From Veillonella absiana (GTDB lineage: Bacteria > Bacillota > Negativicutes > Veillonellales > Veillonellaceae): 55,471 nucleotides of DNA. The first letter of the stretch is position 1, and every line of letters starts with the position of its first letter. The position numbers and the translations under genes were made by a program. Location of the stretch: the NCBI RefSeq assembly GCF_032970905.1, contig NZ_JAWJZA010000016.1; one strand, given 5' to 3'. Under the pieces are notes generated by a model. It was not told the origin of the DNA. It did no database searches and was given only the letters and a program-made list of their open reading frames with translations. Positions 8,412 through 16,701 of the stretch are shown piece by piece.

Positions 8412-9767
8412 ATGGCTCAAAAAGTAAGACTAGTGGAAACCGTTCTTCGTGACGGACATCAATCTCTATTGGCAACTCGTATGCGTATTGGTCAAATGTT
8501 GCCTGTATTAGGTCAATTAGATGACATCGGTTATGAAGCTCTTGAATGTTGGGGCGGCGCAACTTATGATAGCTGTCTTCGTTTCTTGAACGAAGATCCA
8601 TGGGAACGTCTTCGCACATTAAAAGCTAACGTAAAAAATACACCACTACAAATGTTGCTTCGTGGTCAAAACTTACTTGGTTACAAACATTACGCTGATG
8701 ATGTGGTAGAAGCATTCTGTAAAGCAGCAGTTAAAAACGGTATCGACCGTATCCGTATTTTCGATGCGTTGAATGATCCTCGTAATATGGAAGCCGCTAT
8801 TAAATACTCCAAAGCAGCTGGTGCTCATGTACAATCCGCTATGGTTTACACTATCAGCCCTGTACACACTGATGAAAGCTTCTTGAAAGTTGCTGAAACT
8901 TTGGTAGAAATGGGTACAGATTCTCTTTGCATTAAAGATATGTCTGGTCTATTATCTCCTTACGATGCATTCTCCTTGGTATCCACATTCAAAAAACGTT
9001 TTGGCGATAACTTGGATATCGACTTACATAGCCATTTCACATGCGGTTTAGCTAGTGCTACATATTTGAAAGCTGTTGAAGCAGGTTGCGATATCATCGA
9101 TACTGCTATCAGCCCATTCGCTCATGCAACTAGCCAACCAGCTACTGAAACTATGATTGAAATGTTCAAAGGTACTGAATACGATCTTGGTCTTGACCTT
9201 GATAAATTCATTCCATTAGTTGAACACTTCCGCAAAGTTAAAACTGAAATTGCTGAAGAATTTAACTTGAAACCAGCTTCTGACGTAATTCCAGCAGTTC
9301 GTCGCTACCAAATCCCTGGCGGAATGTTGTCTAATACTCAAAACCAATTGAATGAAATGGGTATGGGCGATCGTTTCTTCGACGTAATGGACGAAATGCC
9401 TCGCGTACGCGAAGACTTGGGCTTCCCTCCATTGGTAACTCCAACATCCCAGATCGTTGGTACAATGGCTATGATGAACGTTATGATGGGCGACCGTTAC
9501 AAAATGGTTCCTAACGAAGTTAAAGACCTTGTTCGTGGTAAATACGGTAAATTGCCTGGTACAGTTTCTGAAGAAACTCGCAGAACAATCATCGAAGATG
9601 AAGAACCTATCACTTGTCGTCCAGCTGACCAAATCGCTCCTGAATTGGAAGGCTACCGTGCAGACCTTGCTTCCAAAGGTTACAATGGCATCACTGATGA
9701 AGACGTATTAACTTATGCTATGTTCCCAGAAGTAGCAGTTAACTTCTTCGATGCTAACCGTAAATAA
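8412..9767 (+). CDS. Biotin-dependent carboxyltransferase subunit (oxaloacetate decarboxylase alpha / pyruvate carboxylase B / transcarboxylase 5S type), no biotin domain
   Basis: Catalyses carboxyl transfer between oxaloacetate/pyruvate and a biotinyl carrier, a central step of lactate-to-propionate fermentation. The TIM-barrel motifs are all present: LRDGHQSL at 12-19 (metal Asp14), the lysine in CIKDMSG near 175 that is carboxylated in the family, and HSH at 206-208 (metal ligands), followed by the conserved C-terminal PxxxxIVGTMAMMNV region. The 451-residue chain stops after the carboxyltransferase domain; the biotinyl domain with its MKM lysine found in fused OadA/PycB is absent, so a separate carrier protein is required. 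Whether it decarboxylates oxaloacetate or serves as a 5S-like subunit cannot be decided. Codon use suggests high expression, and it has its own promoter and terminator. Confidence 0.88.
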   Translation: MAQKVRLVETVLRDGHQSLLATRMRIGQMLPVLGQLDDIGYEALECWGGATYDSCLRFLNEDPWERLRTLKANVKNTPLQMLLRGQNLLGYKHYADDVVEAFCKAAVKNGIDRIRIFDALNDPRNMEAAIKYSKAAGAHVQSAMVYTISPVHTDESFLKVAETLVEMGTDSLCIKDMSGLLSPYDAFSLVSTFKKRFGDNLDIDLHSHFTCGLASATYLKAVEAGCDIIDTAISPFAHATSQPATETMIEMFKGTEYDLGLDLDKFIPLVEHFRKVKTEIAEEFNLKPASDVIPAVRRYQIPGGMLSNTQNQLNEMGMGDRFFDVMDEMPRVREDLGFPPLVTPTSQIVGTMAMMNVMMGDRYKMVPNEVKDLVRGKYGKLPGTVSEETRRTIIEDEEPITCRPADQIAPELEGYRADLASKGYNGITDEDVLTYAMFPEVAVNFFDANRK

Positions 9768-9822
9768 TTTTTAATCCTTTGTATTCTATACGATGGATTG
9801 AATAACCTCATATATGAGTGTG

Positions 9823-9853
9823 AAAGCACCACAGCTTGCTGTGGTGCTTTTTA
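9823..9853 (+). terminator. Rho-independent terminator
   Basis: Stem AAAGCACCACAG (9823-9834) with CTGTGGTGCTTT (9839-9850), loop CTTG, followed by TTAT. Confidence 0.92.
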
Positions 9854-9967
9854 TACTATTGATAGTAGTATATAATTGCTCTATGCGGCCGATATAGTAG
9901 GTGTTTTTTGAAAATCAGTATATACTTAGTTTAGGGTTAGTATAAGTTTACCTAGATAACTTGCTAA

Positions 9968-9995
9968 TTGCGATATAAATAGCTTAAACTATAAT
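9968..9995 (+). promoter_or_regulatory. Possible promoter for the two-component genes
   Basis: TTGCGA (9968-9973), 16-bp spacer, TATAAT (9990-9995), 37 bp before the TTG start of the kinase gene. Confidence 0.5.
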
Positions 9996-10032
9996 GTATA
10001 CTGATTAAATAATTATATGAGGTAACAAGCGT

Positions 10033-11430
10033 TTGAAACTACAAGGTCGTATATGGATATTAAACATTGTAATGTTTGTCGTTCCTATTCTGATTGCGTT
10101 GGTGCTGTTATTATCCTATTTTTTGGGGTTAAAATTATTAGCTAATGCAGGATTTTATTATCGAATAGAAACAGAGCGGACATTGAAAGTAGTGACACGG
10201 GTACTAGAACCATTGACGTTTTATGGTTTGGAGAATCGTGATGCACAGTATATTGTTGATTATTCATATGGTCTATTTGACCCAAAAGAAGTATATATAG
10301 AAGTCCTTGATAAAGGACGCGTAATCTATCGCTATGGTGATCCTGGGATTTATAATTCATCAGCCATTGTGGGCTTATTAGATGTAAACCCAGAGTTGGT
10401 TGGTATTATGTATCAATCTAATGAAACCAATGTGTACGAAGGCCGACGTAGGACCGACAATCACAATTACGTATATATTTTCTCTGCTAAAGAGAGTATT
10501 GGCGGTAATAATGACTTGTTAGAATCAGTGTCTGTGTATATCATGATAGTAGCATTATTGGTATTGCTATTGTCGTTTTATTTGTTGAACTCTTTTGTGA
10601 CAAAGTTCTTGATGATTCATGTTAAGAGTATGACTAAGTCCTTAGAGACTGCTAATAAGTCTTTAGAAACGGCCAATGAATCTTTAGAATCAGCCTATAT
10701 ATCGTTAGAGGAAGCTAATCATCAAATTGAAATTGAACAAGAACAACAAAAAGAGTTATTAGCAGGCATTTCTCATGATATACGAACTCCGTTGACGGCT
10801 ATTAAGGCTTATGCGGAAGGTGTTAGAGACGGTATAGCTCCAACAGATGAACAACGTAGTCGATATATGGAAATTATTCTAAAACGTGCTAATGATTTAG
10901 AATCCATGTTAGAGGAGTTATTCCTCATTACGACTGCGGAGTACAAGGAAGAGTCTAGACCAAAACAAAAAATTGATTTAGGTCGCTTTGTTCAAGTTTT
11001 CTGTGAGGAAAATGCACCACACTATAAGACGCGAGGGATTGAAATAGAAGTAAATGCCGAAAAGGATGCTTTCATTAAAGTAAATCCACAATTATTGCAG
11101 CGTGTTATTCAGAATGTGTTGAACAATAGTGCTAAATATAAAACAGCTGACATCGGACATTGTGTCATTGATGTAGCTCGAAAGAACGATAGAATCGTGT
11201 GTATGTTAAGTGATGATGGACCAGGGGTTCCGCCAGAATCGTTAGAACGATTGATGAGACCATTTTATCGAGTGGATCCATCAAGAACGAATTCTCAAAA
11301 GGGGAGTGGGTTAGGCCTATCCATTATTCGTAGAATTATGGATGTATCTGACGGAGATGTAGCAATTGAGAACGTCAAACCCCATGGGTTGAGAATTATA
11401 CTGGAATTTCCAATGGGAAAGGTAGACTAA
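10033..11430 (+). CDS. Two-component sensor histidine kinase
   Basis: Inner-membrane kinase that autophosphorylates on His248 (motif GISHDIRTPL). Order: membrane segment 1 (8-34), extracytoplasmic sensor domain (about 35-165), membrane segment 2 (166-187), a signalling coiled coil (about 198-245), HisKA, then HATPase with N-box LNNSAKY, G1 DDGPGVP and G2 GSGLGLS. The coil contains four consecutive heptads of the form SLExA(N/Y)x at 203-230, an unusually regular tandem. The start is TTG at 10033, ten bases after GAGG; no better ATG is in frame. The stop overlaps the ATG of the response regulator by one base, so the two are translationally coupled. The signal sensed is unknown. Confidence 0.93.
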   Translation: MKLQGRIWILNIVMFVVPILIALVLLLSYFLGLKLLANAGFYYRIETERTLKVVTRVLEPLTFYGLENRDAQYIVDYSYGLFDPKEVYIEVLDKGRVIYRYGDPGIYNSSAIVGLLDVNPELVGIMYQSNETNVYEGRRRTDNHNYVYIFSAKESIGGNNDLLESVSVYIMIVALLVLLLSFYLLNSFVTKFLMIHVKSMTKSLETANKSLETANESLESAYISLEEANHQIEIEQEQQKELLAGISHDIRTPLTAIKAYAEGVRDGIAPTDEQRSRYMEIILKRANDLESMLEELFLITTAEYKEESRPKQKIDLGRFVQVFCEENAPHYKTRGIEIEVNAEKDAFIKVNPQLLQRVIQNVLNNSAKYKTADIGHCVIDVARKNDRIVCMLSDDGPGVPPESLERLMRPFYRVDPSRTNSQKGSGLGLSIIRRIMDVSDGDVAIENVKPHGLRIILEFPMGKVD

Positions 11431-12119
11431 TGAGTGAACACATTTTAATTATTGAAGATGATTTGGATGTTGCGAATATTGAACGCGACTATTTAATGGT
11501 TGCTGGTTATGATGTAACAGTAGTAAATACTGGTGAAGAAGGCGTTCGTGCAGCTACAGAAGAACCAGTAGATTTGATTATTCTTGATGTTATGCTGCCA
11601 GGGATGGATGGATTTGAAGTATGTCGTCAAATCCGTGACAAAGTTATGGTGCCTATCGTGATGGTAACAGCAAAACTTGATGACATCGATAAAATTCGTG
11701 GCTTGGGTTTAGGTGCCGATGATTATATCGAGAAACCATTCTCTCCAAGTGTATTGATTGCAAAAATCAAAGCGATGTTGTCACAATACAAACGTTTAAC
11801 GAATCGTGAAACTATGAATACGAATGCGATTCAAATTGACGAAATTCGTCTTGATCCCAAAATGATGAAAGTTTGGATTGGCGAAAGAGACGTACATTTG
11901 AAAAAGAAAGAATTCCAATTGCTTGAATTCTTGATGCGCAACAAAGATATTGTATTCAGTAAAGAAGAATTATATGCACGTGTATGGGGCATTGAATCCT
12001 ATGGTGATTATGCAACAGTAGCCGTACATATTAACCGCCTACGTGAAGAAGTGGAAGCAAATCCTTCTGATTGCAAACATATCGTCACTGTATGGGGCGT
12101 GGGTTATAAATTTGTATAA
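11430..12119 (+). CDS. OmpR/PhoB-family response regulator
   Basis: DNA-binding partner of the kinase just upstream. The receiver domain (1-120) has the acidic pocket Asp10/Asp11, the phosphorylated Asp53 in ILDVMLPG, the switch Thr80 and Lys102 in the EKPF motif. The C-terminal winged-helix domain (about 130-229) ends in the typical VHINRLREEVE...VWGVGYKFV. The length (229) is normal. It may control the downstream htrA gene, as envelope-stress pairs often do, but no operator can be assigned. Confidence 0.95.
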   Translation: MSEHILIIEDDLDVANIERDYLMVAGYDVTVVNTGEEGVRAATEEPVDLIILDVMLPGMDGFEVCRQIRDKVMVPIVMVTAKLDDIDKIRGLGLGADDYIEKPFSPSVLIAKIKAMLSQYKRLTNRETMNTNAIQIDEIRLDPKMMKVWIGERDVHLKKKEFQLLEFLMRNKDIVFSKEELYARVWGIESYGDYATVAVHINRLREEVEANPSDCKHIVTVWGVGYKFV

Positions 12120-12568
12120 TTTATAGAATTATCTAGAAACCCAGGTGGGACAATCATTATACCGCTACTTATTATGATTATATATATATATAATGTACGA
12201 TTTATAAGATTTTTAAAGTTTAGAATTAATAATTTAAGTTATCGCGGTATACTATAAGTGTTGTAAGGTATATTACTGGATTAAGAAAAAGTGTACACTA
12301 AAACTTCTCTCTCTTAACAAGTTCTCTCTCTCTTTTTCTTATGAAAGGCTCTCTCTCAACATATCCTTACGCTCTCAAACTATATGCATAAAGGCCGTTC
12401 ACAGTGTGGTGAGCGGCCTTTATGTATTTCACATTGTTTTCATGAAGAAGAACTATATTTCATGTATCAACAGTTGGGTTAACAAGCTAGGTGTTATATT
12501 GTAACAGATTATAATTCCTTTAAAGGTTCTCATCTGCTGTTAACGTATAGATAAAGAGGAGTATACAT
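12120..12568 (+). other. 449-bp gap with CU-rich runs and a strong hairpin
   Basis: No gene with a ribosome site is seen. The gap holds an AT-rich stretch (TATATATATATAA near 12180), then CTCTCTCT runs at 12307-12314, 12324-12333 and 12349-12357 with a shorter one at 12371, then the hairpin at 12387-12424. AACTT (12302) can pair with AAGTT (12319), placing the first run in a loop. It may be a 3' untranslated region of the regulator gene or a separate small RNA; see findings. The right 140 bp lead to htrA and contain a TATAAT at 12510 without a good -35. Confidence 0.5.
12387..12424. terminator. Strong 16-bp hairpin, probable terminator
   Basis: CATAAAGGCCGTTCAC (12387-12402) pairs with GTGAGCGGCCTTTATG (12409-12424) with one G-T pair, loop AGTGTG. 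The T content after it is modest (TATTTC), so termination is likely but not certain. Confidence 0.75.
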
Positions 12569-13669
12569 ATGAATAGAATTTCTTTAAAAAAAGCAATTGC
12601 AGGGGTGTGTATTGCGGCAGTGTTGGGGGTGGGTGCAGGTTGCATTTATTCTGAAATACAGTCGGGTACGCAGAATCCGCAAGTAAAAACAGAAAGTACA
12701 CAACGTAAGGCGGCAAATGCCGAGTTATCTGGTGCGCGCAATACCTATGTGGTGCAAGCAGCTAAAAAATCTGGTTCCGCCGTTGTCGGCATTACCACTA
12801 AGGTGTACCAACAAGACATGTTTAATCGGGCTGTATTCGTTGGTGAAGGTGTGGGCTCTGGCGTCCTCATCGACAAGGAAGGCCATATTGTAACGAATGC
12901 CCATGTGGTGGCGGATGCCACAACAGTATCGGTGTCATTGTCTAATGGTGAAACTGTAAACGGTACGGTTATCGGCAAAGATACGTCCACCGATTTGGCG
13001 GTGGTGCAAATCAATCCGCCACCCGATATTGAACCAATCACGATCGGCGATTCTGATACATTGCAGGTAGGCGAGCCAGCTATTGCCATCGGTAATCCAC
13101 TAGGGCTTGAATTCAAAGGTTCCGTAACGAGCGGCGTTATTAGTGCTTTGGCTCGTACTGTTGATGAAAGTGGCCAACGTTTCCCATTGATTCAAACGGA
13201 TGCCGCTATTAACCCCGGTAACTCCGGTGGTGCCTTGCTCAATGCAGACGGTGATTTAATCGGTATTAATAGCTCGAAAATTGCCCAAGAAGGTGTAGAG
13301 GGGATGGGCTTCTCTATCCCAATCAATGAGGCGAAACCGATTATTGAATCCATCATTAAAAATGGTTATGTAATCCGTCCATACCTTGGTGTGTGGGCTA
13401 TCGACAAGGAAACAGCAGCTCAAAATAATCTAGCCTTCAGCGGTAATGGCCTTGCCATCGTTCAATTAGATAGTGTTGGTCCAGCAGCTAATGCGGGACT
13501 TCGCCGTGGCGATATCATTACATTCATCAATGGCAAAGATGTGACTACATCCATGAAACTTCGTCAGGTGATGGATACATTAAAACCGGGTGATACTGTT
13601 ACTATTACGGCGAAACGTAATGGACAGACATTCACTAAGGATGTGACATTGTCACAGACAAGTAAATAG
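12569..13669 (+). CDS. HtrA/DegP-family serine protease with one PDZ domain
   Basis: Envelope quality-control protease. A hydrophobic N-terminus (residues 8-25) acts as a signal or anchor; VGAGC with Cys25 resembles a lipobox but has Gly at -3, so lipidation is doubtful. The catalytic triad is His112 (VTNAHVV), Asp142 (STDLAVV) and Ser219 (NPGNSGG). A single PDZ domain follows (about 270-362), with YLGV near its start and GLRRGDIITFINGKDV. It has 366 residues, like one-PDZ HtrA proteins of Firmicutes. It stands alone between the two-component genes and a bidirectional terminator; regulation by the upstream regulator is plausible but unproven. Confidence 0.95.
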   Translation: MNRISLKKAIAGVCIAAVLGVGAGCIYSEIQSGTQNPQVKTESTQRKAANAELSGARNTYVVQAAKKSGSAVVGITTKVYQQDMFNRAVFVGEGVGSGVLIDKEGHIVTNAHVVADATTVSVSLSNGETVNGTVIGKDTSTDLAVVQINPPPDIEPITIGDSDTLQVGEPAIAIGNPLGLEFKGSVTSGVISALARTVDESGQRFPLIQTDAAINPGNSGGALLNADGDLIGINSSKIAQEGVEGMGFSIPINEAKPIIESIIKNGYVIRPYLGVWAIDKETAAQNNLAFSGNGLAIVQLDSVGPAANAGLRRGDIITFINGKDVTTSMKLRQVMDTLKPGDTVTITAKRNGQTFTKDVTLSQTSK

Positions 13670-13774
13670 TAACTGTGCGGTTATCTTGGTGAAAGCACAT
13701 GCTTCACTAACGTAACTATATAAAGTGCAACAAAAACATAGCAACATAAAGTACAGGAAACAATACAGCAACAA

Positions 13775-13806
13775 AAAAGGCGCTCCTCGTGAGAGGGGCG
13801 CCTTTT
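13775..13806. terminator. Bidirectional terminator between htrA and pyrE
   Basis: AAAAGGCGC (13775-13783) with GCGCCTTTT (13798-13806) and an inner CCTC/GAGG pairing; A- and T-runs on both sides serve the two converging genes. Confidence 0.92.
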
Positions 13807-13821
13807 ACCGTCACCGATATT

Positions 13822-14409
13822 TTATTTAATGTGTTTGCTACCACGTTCTGTCATGGCTACGCCGTCATGGCATAGAGGACATTCTTCTGGTTTGTATGTT
13901 GGAACAGTAAGGTTCAATAATGCTTGTACTTTTTCGTGAGGTACGCCGAATTCTGCTTTGCCACCGGAACGATTAACTAGAAGGCCTACACCAACGATTT
14001 CGCCGCCGCTGTTGTTAACTACGTTTACAACTTCTTGTACGGAACCGCCAGTTGTAACGATGTCTTCAACGATTAATACGCGAGTGCCTGGTTCGATTTT
14101 GAAGCCACGACGAAGTGTCATAACGCCTTTTTCACGTTCTGTGAAGATAGCGCGTGTGCCAAGAGCTTTACCAACTTCGTGAGCCAATAGGATACCACCA
14201 GTCATTGGTCCAATAACGAGTTCTACATTTTGATCGCGGAAACGTTCAGCCAATTCTTGGCAAAGTTTTTCAGTGTATTTTGGATGTTGTAATACGTTGA
14301 ATTTTTCTACGTACATTGGGCTGTGAAGGCCAGAAGTTAGAAGAAAGTGACCTTCTAAAATTGCTTGTGTGTCGATTAGTAATTGTTTTACTTCTTGTTC
14401 TGTCATCAT
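13822..14409 (-). CDS. pyrE: Orotate phosphoribosyltransferase
   Basis: Converts orotate and PRPP to orotidine monophosphate in pyrimidine synthesis. The PRPP-binding signature RVLIVEDIVTTGGS is complete and GPMTGGILLA provides the phosphate loop. The 195-residue chain ends with a CPLCHDG segment typical of the longer Firmicutes form. Its ATG overlaps the pyrF stop in an ATGA arrangement, so the pair is translationally coupled. The other pyr genes are not in view. Confidence 0.96.
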   Translation of the reverse strand: MMTEQEVKQLLIDTQAILEGHFLLTSGLHSPMYVEKFNVLQHPKYTEKLCQELAERFRDQNVELVIGPMTGGILLAHEVGKALGTRAIFTEREKGVMTLRRGFKIEPGTRVLIVEDIVTTGGSVQEVVNVVNNSGGEIVGVGLLVNRSGGKAEFGVPHEKVQALLNLTVPTYKPEECPLCHDGVAMTERGSKHIK

Positions 14410-15125
14410 TTGGATACGGTCTCCATTTCTTCAATAATTAAACGAACGGCTTCTTGTGGTTGTTCCGCTTGGGTGATTGGGCGACCCACAACGAGGAGAG
14501 AGGCACCATCTTGTAATGCGCTAGCTGGCGTAGAAATACGTTTTTGGTCATTCGTAGCAGCAAAGCTAGGGCGAATACCAGGTGTGACGATGAGGAAATC
14601 AGGGCCACAGGCTTCGCGGATGAGTTTAGCCTCTAGTGGGGACGCTACGACGCCATCAAGACCAGACTCTTTAGCTAGTTTTGCTAAACGAATCACTTGA
14701 TCAGCGATTGGTAATTGACCACCTGTTGCAGACCACGCTTCGTCATCAAAGCTAGTTAATACAGTTACGCCTAATAACAACGGACGTTCTACGCCGAGTT
14801 TTTCGGAGCTTTCACGAACGGCATCGGCCGCCGCACGCATCATCACAGGGCCACCTTGGCAATGAAGGGTAATCAAATTCGCACCCAATTTTGTTAGGGA
14901 GGACACGCCATGAGCGACTGTATTAGGAATATCGTGGAGTTTTAAATCCAAGAACACGTGTTTGCCTTGCTCTTGCAAATAACGAACCGTTTGCTCACCT
15001 TCGGCATAGAATAATTCCATACCTACCTTGTAAAAGCTGACGGAATCACCGAGAGAGGACACAATTTGTTTCATTCCATCCATCGTTGATACATCAAGAG
15101 CGACAATTAATCTATCATCTGCCAT
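14406..15125 (-). CDS. pyrF: Orotidine 5'-phosphate decarboxylase
   Basis: Decarboxylates OMP to UMP, the last step of UMP synthesis, directly after the PyrE reaction. The catalytic signature LDLKLHDIPNTV (Lys/Asp/Lys/Asp array) is present, as are the late VTPGIRP and GRPITQA phosphate-binding motifs. The start is taken at MADDRL (15125) because AGGAGG lies seven bases upstream; the ATG at 15146 lacks such a site. The product has 239 residues, the normal size. It is the first gene of pyrF-pyrE. Confidence 0.96.
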   Translation of the reverse strand: MADDRLIVALDVSTMDGMKQIVSSLGDSVSFYKVGMELFYAEGEQTVRYLQEQGKHVFLDLKLHDIPNTVAHGVSSLTKLGANLITLHCQGGPVMMRAAADAVRESSEKLGVERPLLLGVTVLTSFDDEAWSATGGQLPIADQVIRLAKLAKESGLDGVVASPLEAKLIREACGPDFLIVTPGIRPSFAATNDQKRISTPASALQDGASLLVVGRPITQAEQPQEAVRLIIEEMETVSK

Positions 15126-15306
15126 GCCATAACCTCCTTGGTACATCTATATCTTAATAATTTTCACATATTTTTAGGGATACTGTCAATAATTATATGA
15201 ATGAAAGCTCATAAATCAGGGTTCTAATTTTTCTGAGTTAATGTGCACAAATTTCCCCATGAGGTGACTAATAGGAGCATTTGTTTATCGAAAACGATTG
15301 ATTTAG

Positions 15307-15315
15307 TGGTATAAT
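15307..15315 (+). promoter_or_regulatory. Extended -10 promoter element
   Basis: TGGTATAAT (15307-15315), 63 bp before the exonuclease start, with no good -35. It could drive the exonuclease-deoC-pdp-cdd genes. Confidence 0.45.
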
Positions 15316-15378
15316 TAGAGAGTGGATATCAACAGGGTGTTCGCAAAATAGAATAAAATTATGATAGAAAGGATAACT

Positions 15379-16008
15379 ATGTTAAACTTTGCTGCTATAG
15401 ATTTTGAAACAGCTAATAAATTTAAAAATAGTGCCTGTTCCTTGGCGATTGTAACCGTTGAGGATGGACAGATAGTAAAAAAGGCGTATAGCCTCATAAA
15501 ACCGCCATTTATGAGTTTTGATCCAGAATGTATCGAGATTCATGGCATTCAAATGGAGGACGTGTTAAACGAGCCTACATTTGATACATTGTGGGACCGT
15601 ATTTATGAAAACCATTTAAAAGGTAAAATTGTCATTGCCCATAATGCTAAATTCGATATTGGTGTATTGCGTGCTACACTCGATCATTACAAGATTCCTT
15701 GGCCAGAGCTCGATTATGCATGTACCGTGAAATTATCCCGCAAGGTGTGGCCTGATCTTGTAAATCATAGATTGAATACAATAGGGTCTTATTTGGGGGT
15801 GGAATTTAAACATCACTATGCATTAGATGATGCAGAAACATGCACTAAAATTGCCATTGAGGCAGCCAAATTGAAAGGTGCTACATCATTAGAGGATTTG
15901 CTCCGGAAAACTGGTGTACCATTAGAACCATTCATTGATGACAAAAATAGAGCAGCCCAAGAGGAATTACGTAAGCCTGCTGAACCAGAACAATTATCAT
16001 TTTTCTAA
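15379..16008 (+). CDS. DnaQ-like (DEDDh) 3'-5' exonuclease
   Basis: Single-domain exonuclease related to DNA polymerase III epsilon. Exo I is AIDFETA (Asp and Glu near residues 7-9), Exo II is AHNAKFDIGVL, and Exo III is HHYALDDAETC with the His and Asp of the DEDDh type. The 209-residue product ends in AEPEQLSFF; a QLSFF-type ending resembles beta-clamp-binding peptides, which would tether it to the replication machinery (inference). The start at 15379 follows AAAGGA by six bases, better than the in-frame ATG at 15361. deoC follows after 12 bp. Confidence 0.9.
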   Translation: MLNFAAIDFETANKFKNSACSLAIVTVEDGQIVKKAYSLIKPPFMSFDPECIEIHGIQMEDVLNEPTFDTLWDRIYENHLKGKIVIAHNAKFDIGVLRATLDHYKIPWPELDYACTVKLSRKVWPDLVNHRLNTIGSYLGVEFKHHYALDDAETCTKIAIEAAKLKGATSLEDLLRKTGVPLEPFIDDKNRAAQEELRKPAEPEQLSFF

Positions 16009-16020
16009 AAGGAGACTCCT

Positions 16021-16683
16021 ATGTACGGAAGAGACATACTTTCAAAAGTTGACCATACCTTATTGAAACCTGATGCTACCTGGGATGCTATCAAGGTCTT
16101 GTGCGATGAAGCCGTAGCCTATAAGGCTGCTTCTGTATGTATTCCGCCTAATTATGTTAAACGCGTGGCTGATGAATACCCTGATTTAGTGATTTGTACG
16201 GTAGTGGGATTCCCACTGGGGTATCAAACAACAGAAGTGAAATTGGCAGAAACGCGCCAAGCCTTAGCCGAAGGTGCTACCGAAATCGATATGGTTATCG
16301 ATGTGACTGATGTGAAAAATGGTGATTATCGTAAGGTGACAGAGGAAATCCGTGCTTTGAAAAAGGCCTGCGGTACCCATGTTTTAAAGGTCATCGTAGA
16401 GGCGTGCTATTTAACAGAGGCCGAAAAAATAGCAATGTGCAAGGCTGTGACCGAGGCTGGTGCCGATTATATTAAAACCTCTACGGGATTTGGCACTGGT
16501 GGTACCACAATTAAAGATGTAGCCTTATTTAAGGAGCATATCGGTGCTAAGGTGAAAATCAAGGCTGCTGGCGGTATTCGTATGGTGGAAGATATGGTGG
16601 CCTATTTAGAATTAGGTTGCTCTCGTATTGGTGCAAGTGCCGCCGTAGGTCTATTGAAGAATCGTCTTGATGATATGGTGTAA
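16021..16683 (+). CDS. deoC: Deoxyribose-phosphate aldolase
   Basis: Splits 2-deoxyribose-5-phosphate into glyceraldehyde-3-phosphate and acetaldehyde, so that deoxynucleosides can feed central metabolism. It shows VDHTLLKPDA at the N-terminus, the active-site lysine region LKVIVEACYL, and the Schiff-base lysine motif DYIKTSTGFGTGG. It has 220 residues, the normal length. It is followed within 18 bp by pyrimidine-nucleoside phosphorylase, giving a salvage operon with cdd. Confidence 0.97.
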   Translation: MYGRDILSKVDHTLLKPDATWDAIKVLCDEAVAYKAASVCIPPNYVKRVADEYPDLVICTVVGFPLGYQTTEVKLAETRQALAEGATEIDMVIDVTDVKNGDYRKVTEEIRALKKACGTHVLKVIVEACYLTEAEKIAMCKAVTEAGADYIKTSTGFGTGGTTIKDVALFKEHIGAKVKIKAAGGIRMVEDMVAYLELGCSRIGASAAVGLLKNRLDDMV

Positions 16684-16701
16684 TAATTTGAGGGCAGATC
16701 T

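Noticed and set aside
12179..12196. TATATATATATAA run as an origin or protein-binding site
   Set aside because: It is a simple AT repeat with no DnaA boxes or other partner motifs nearby.
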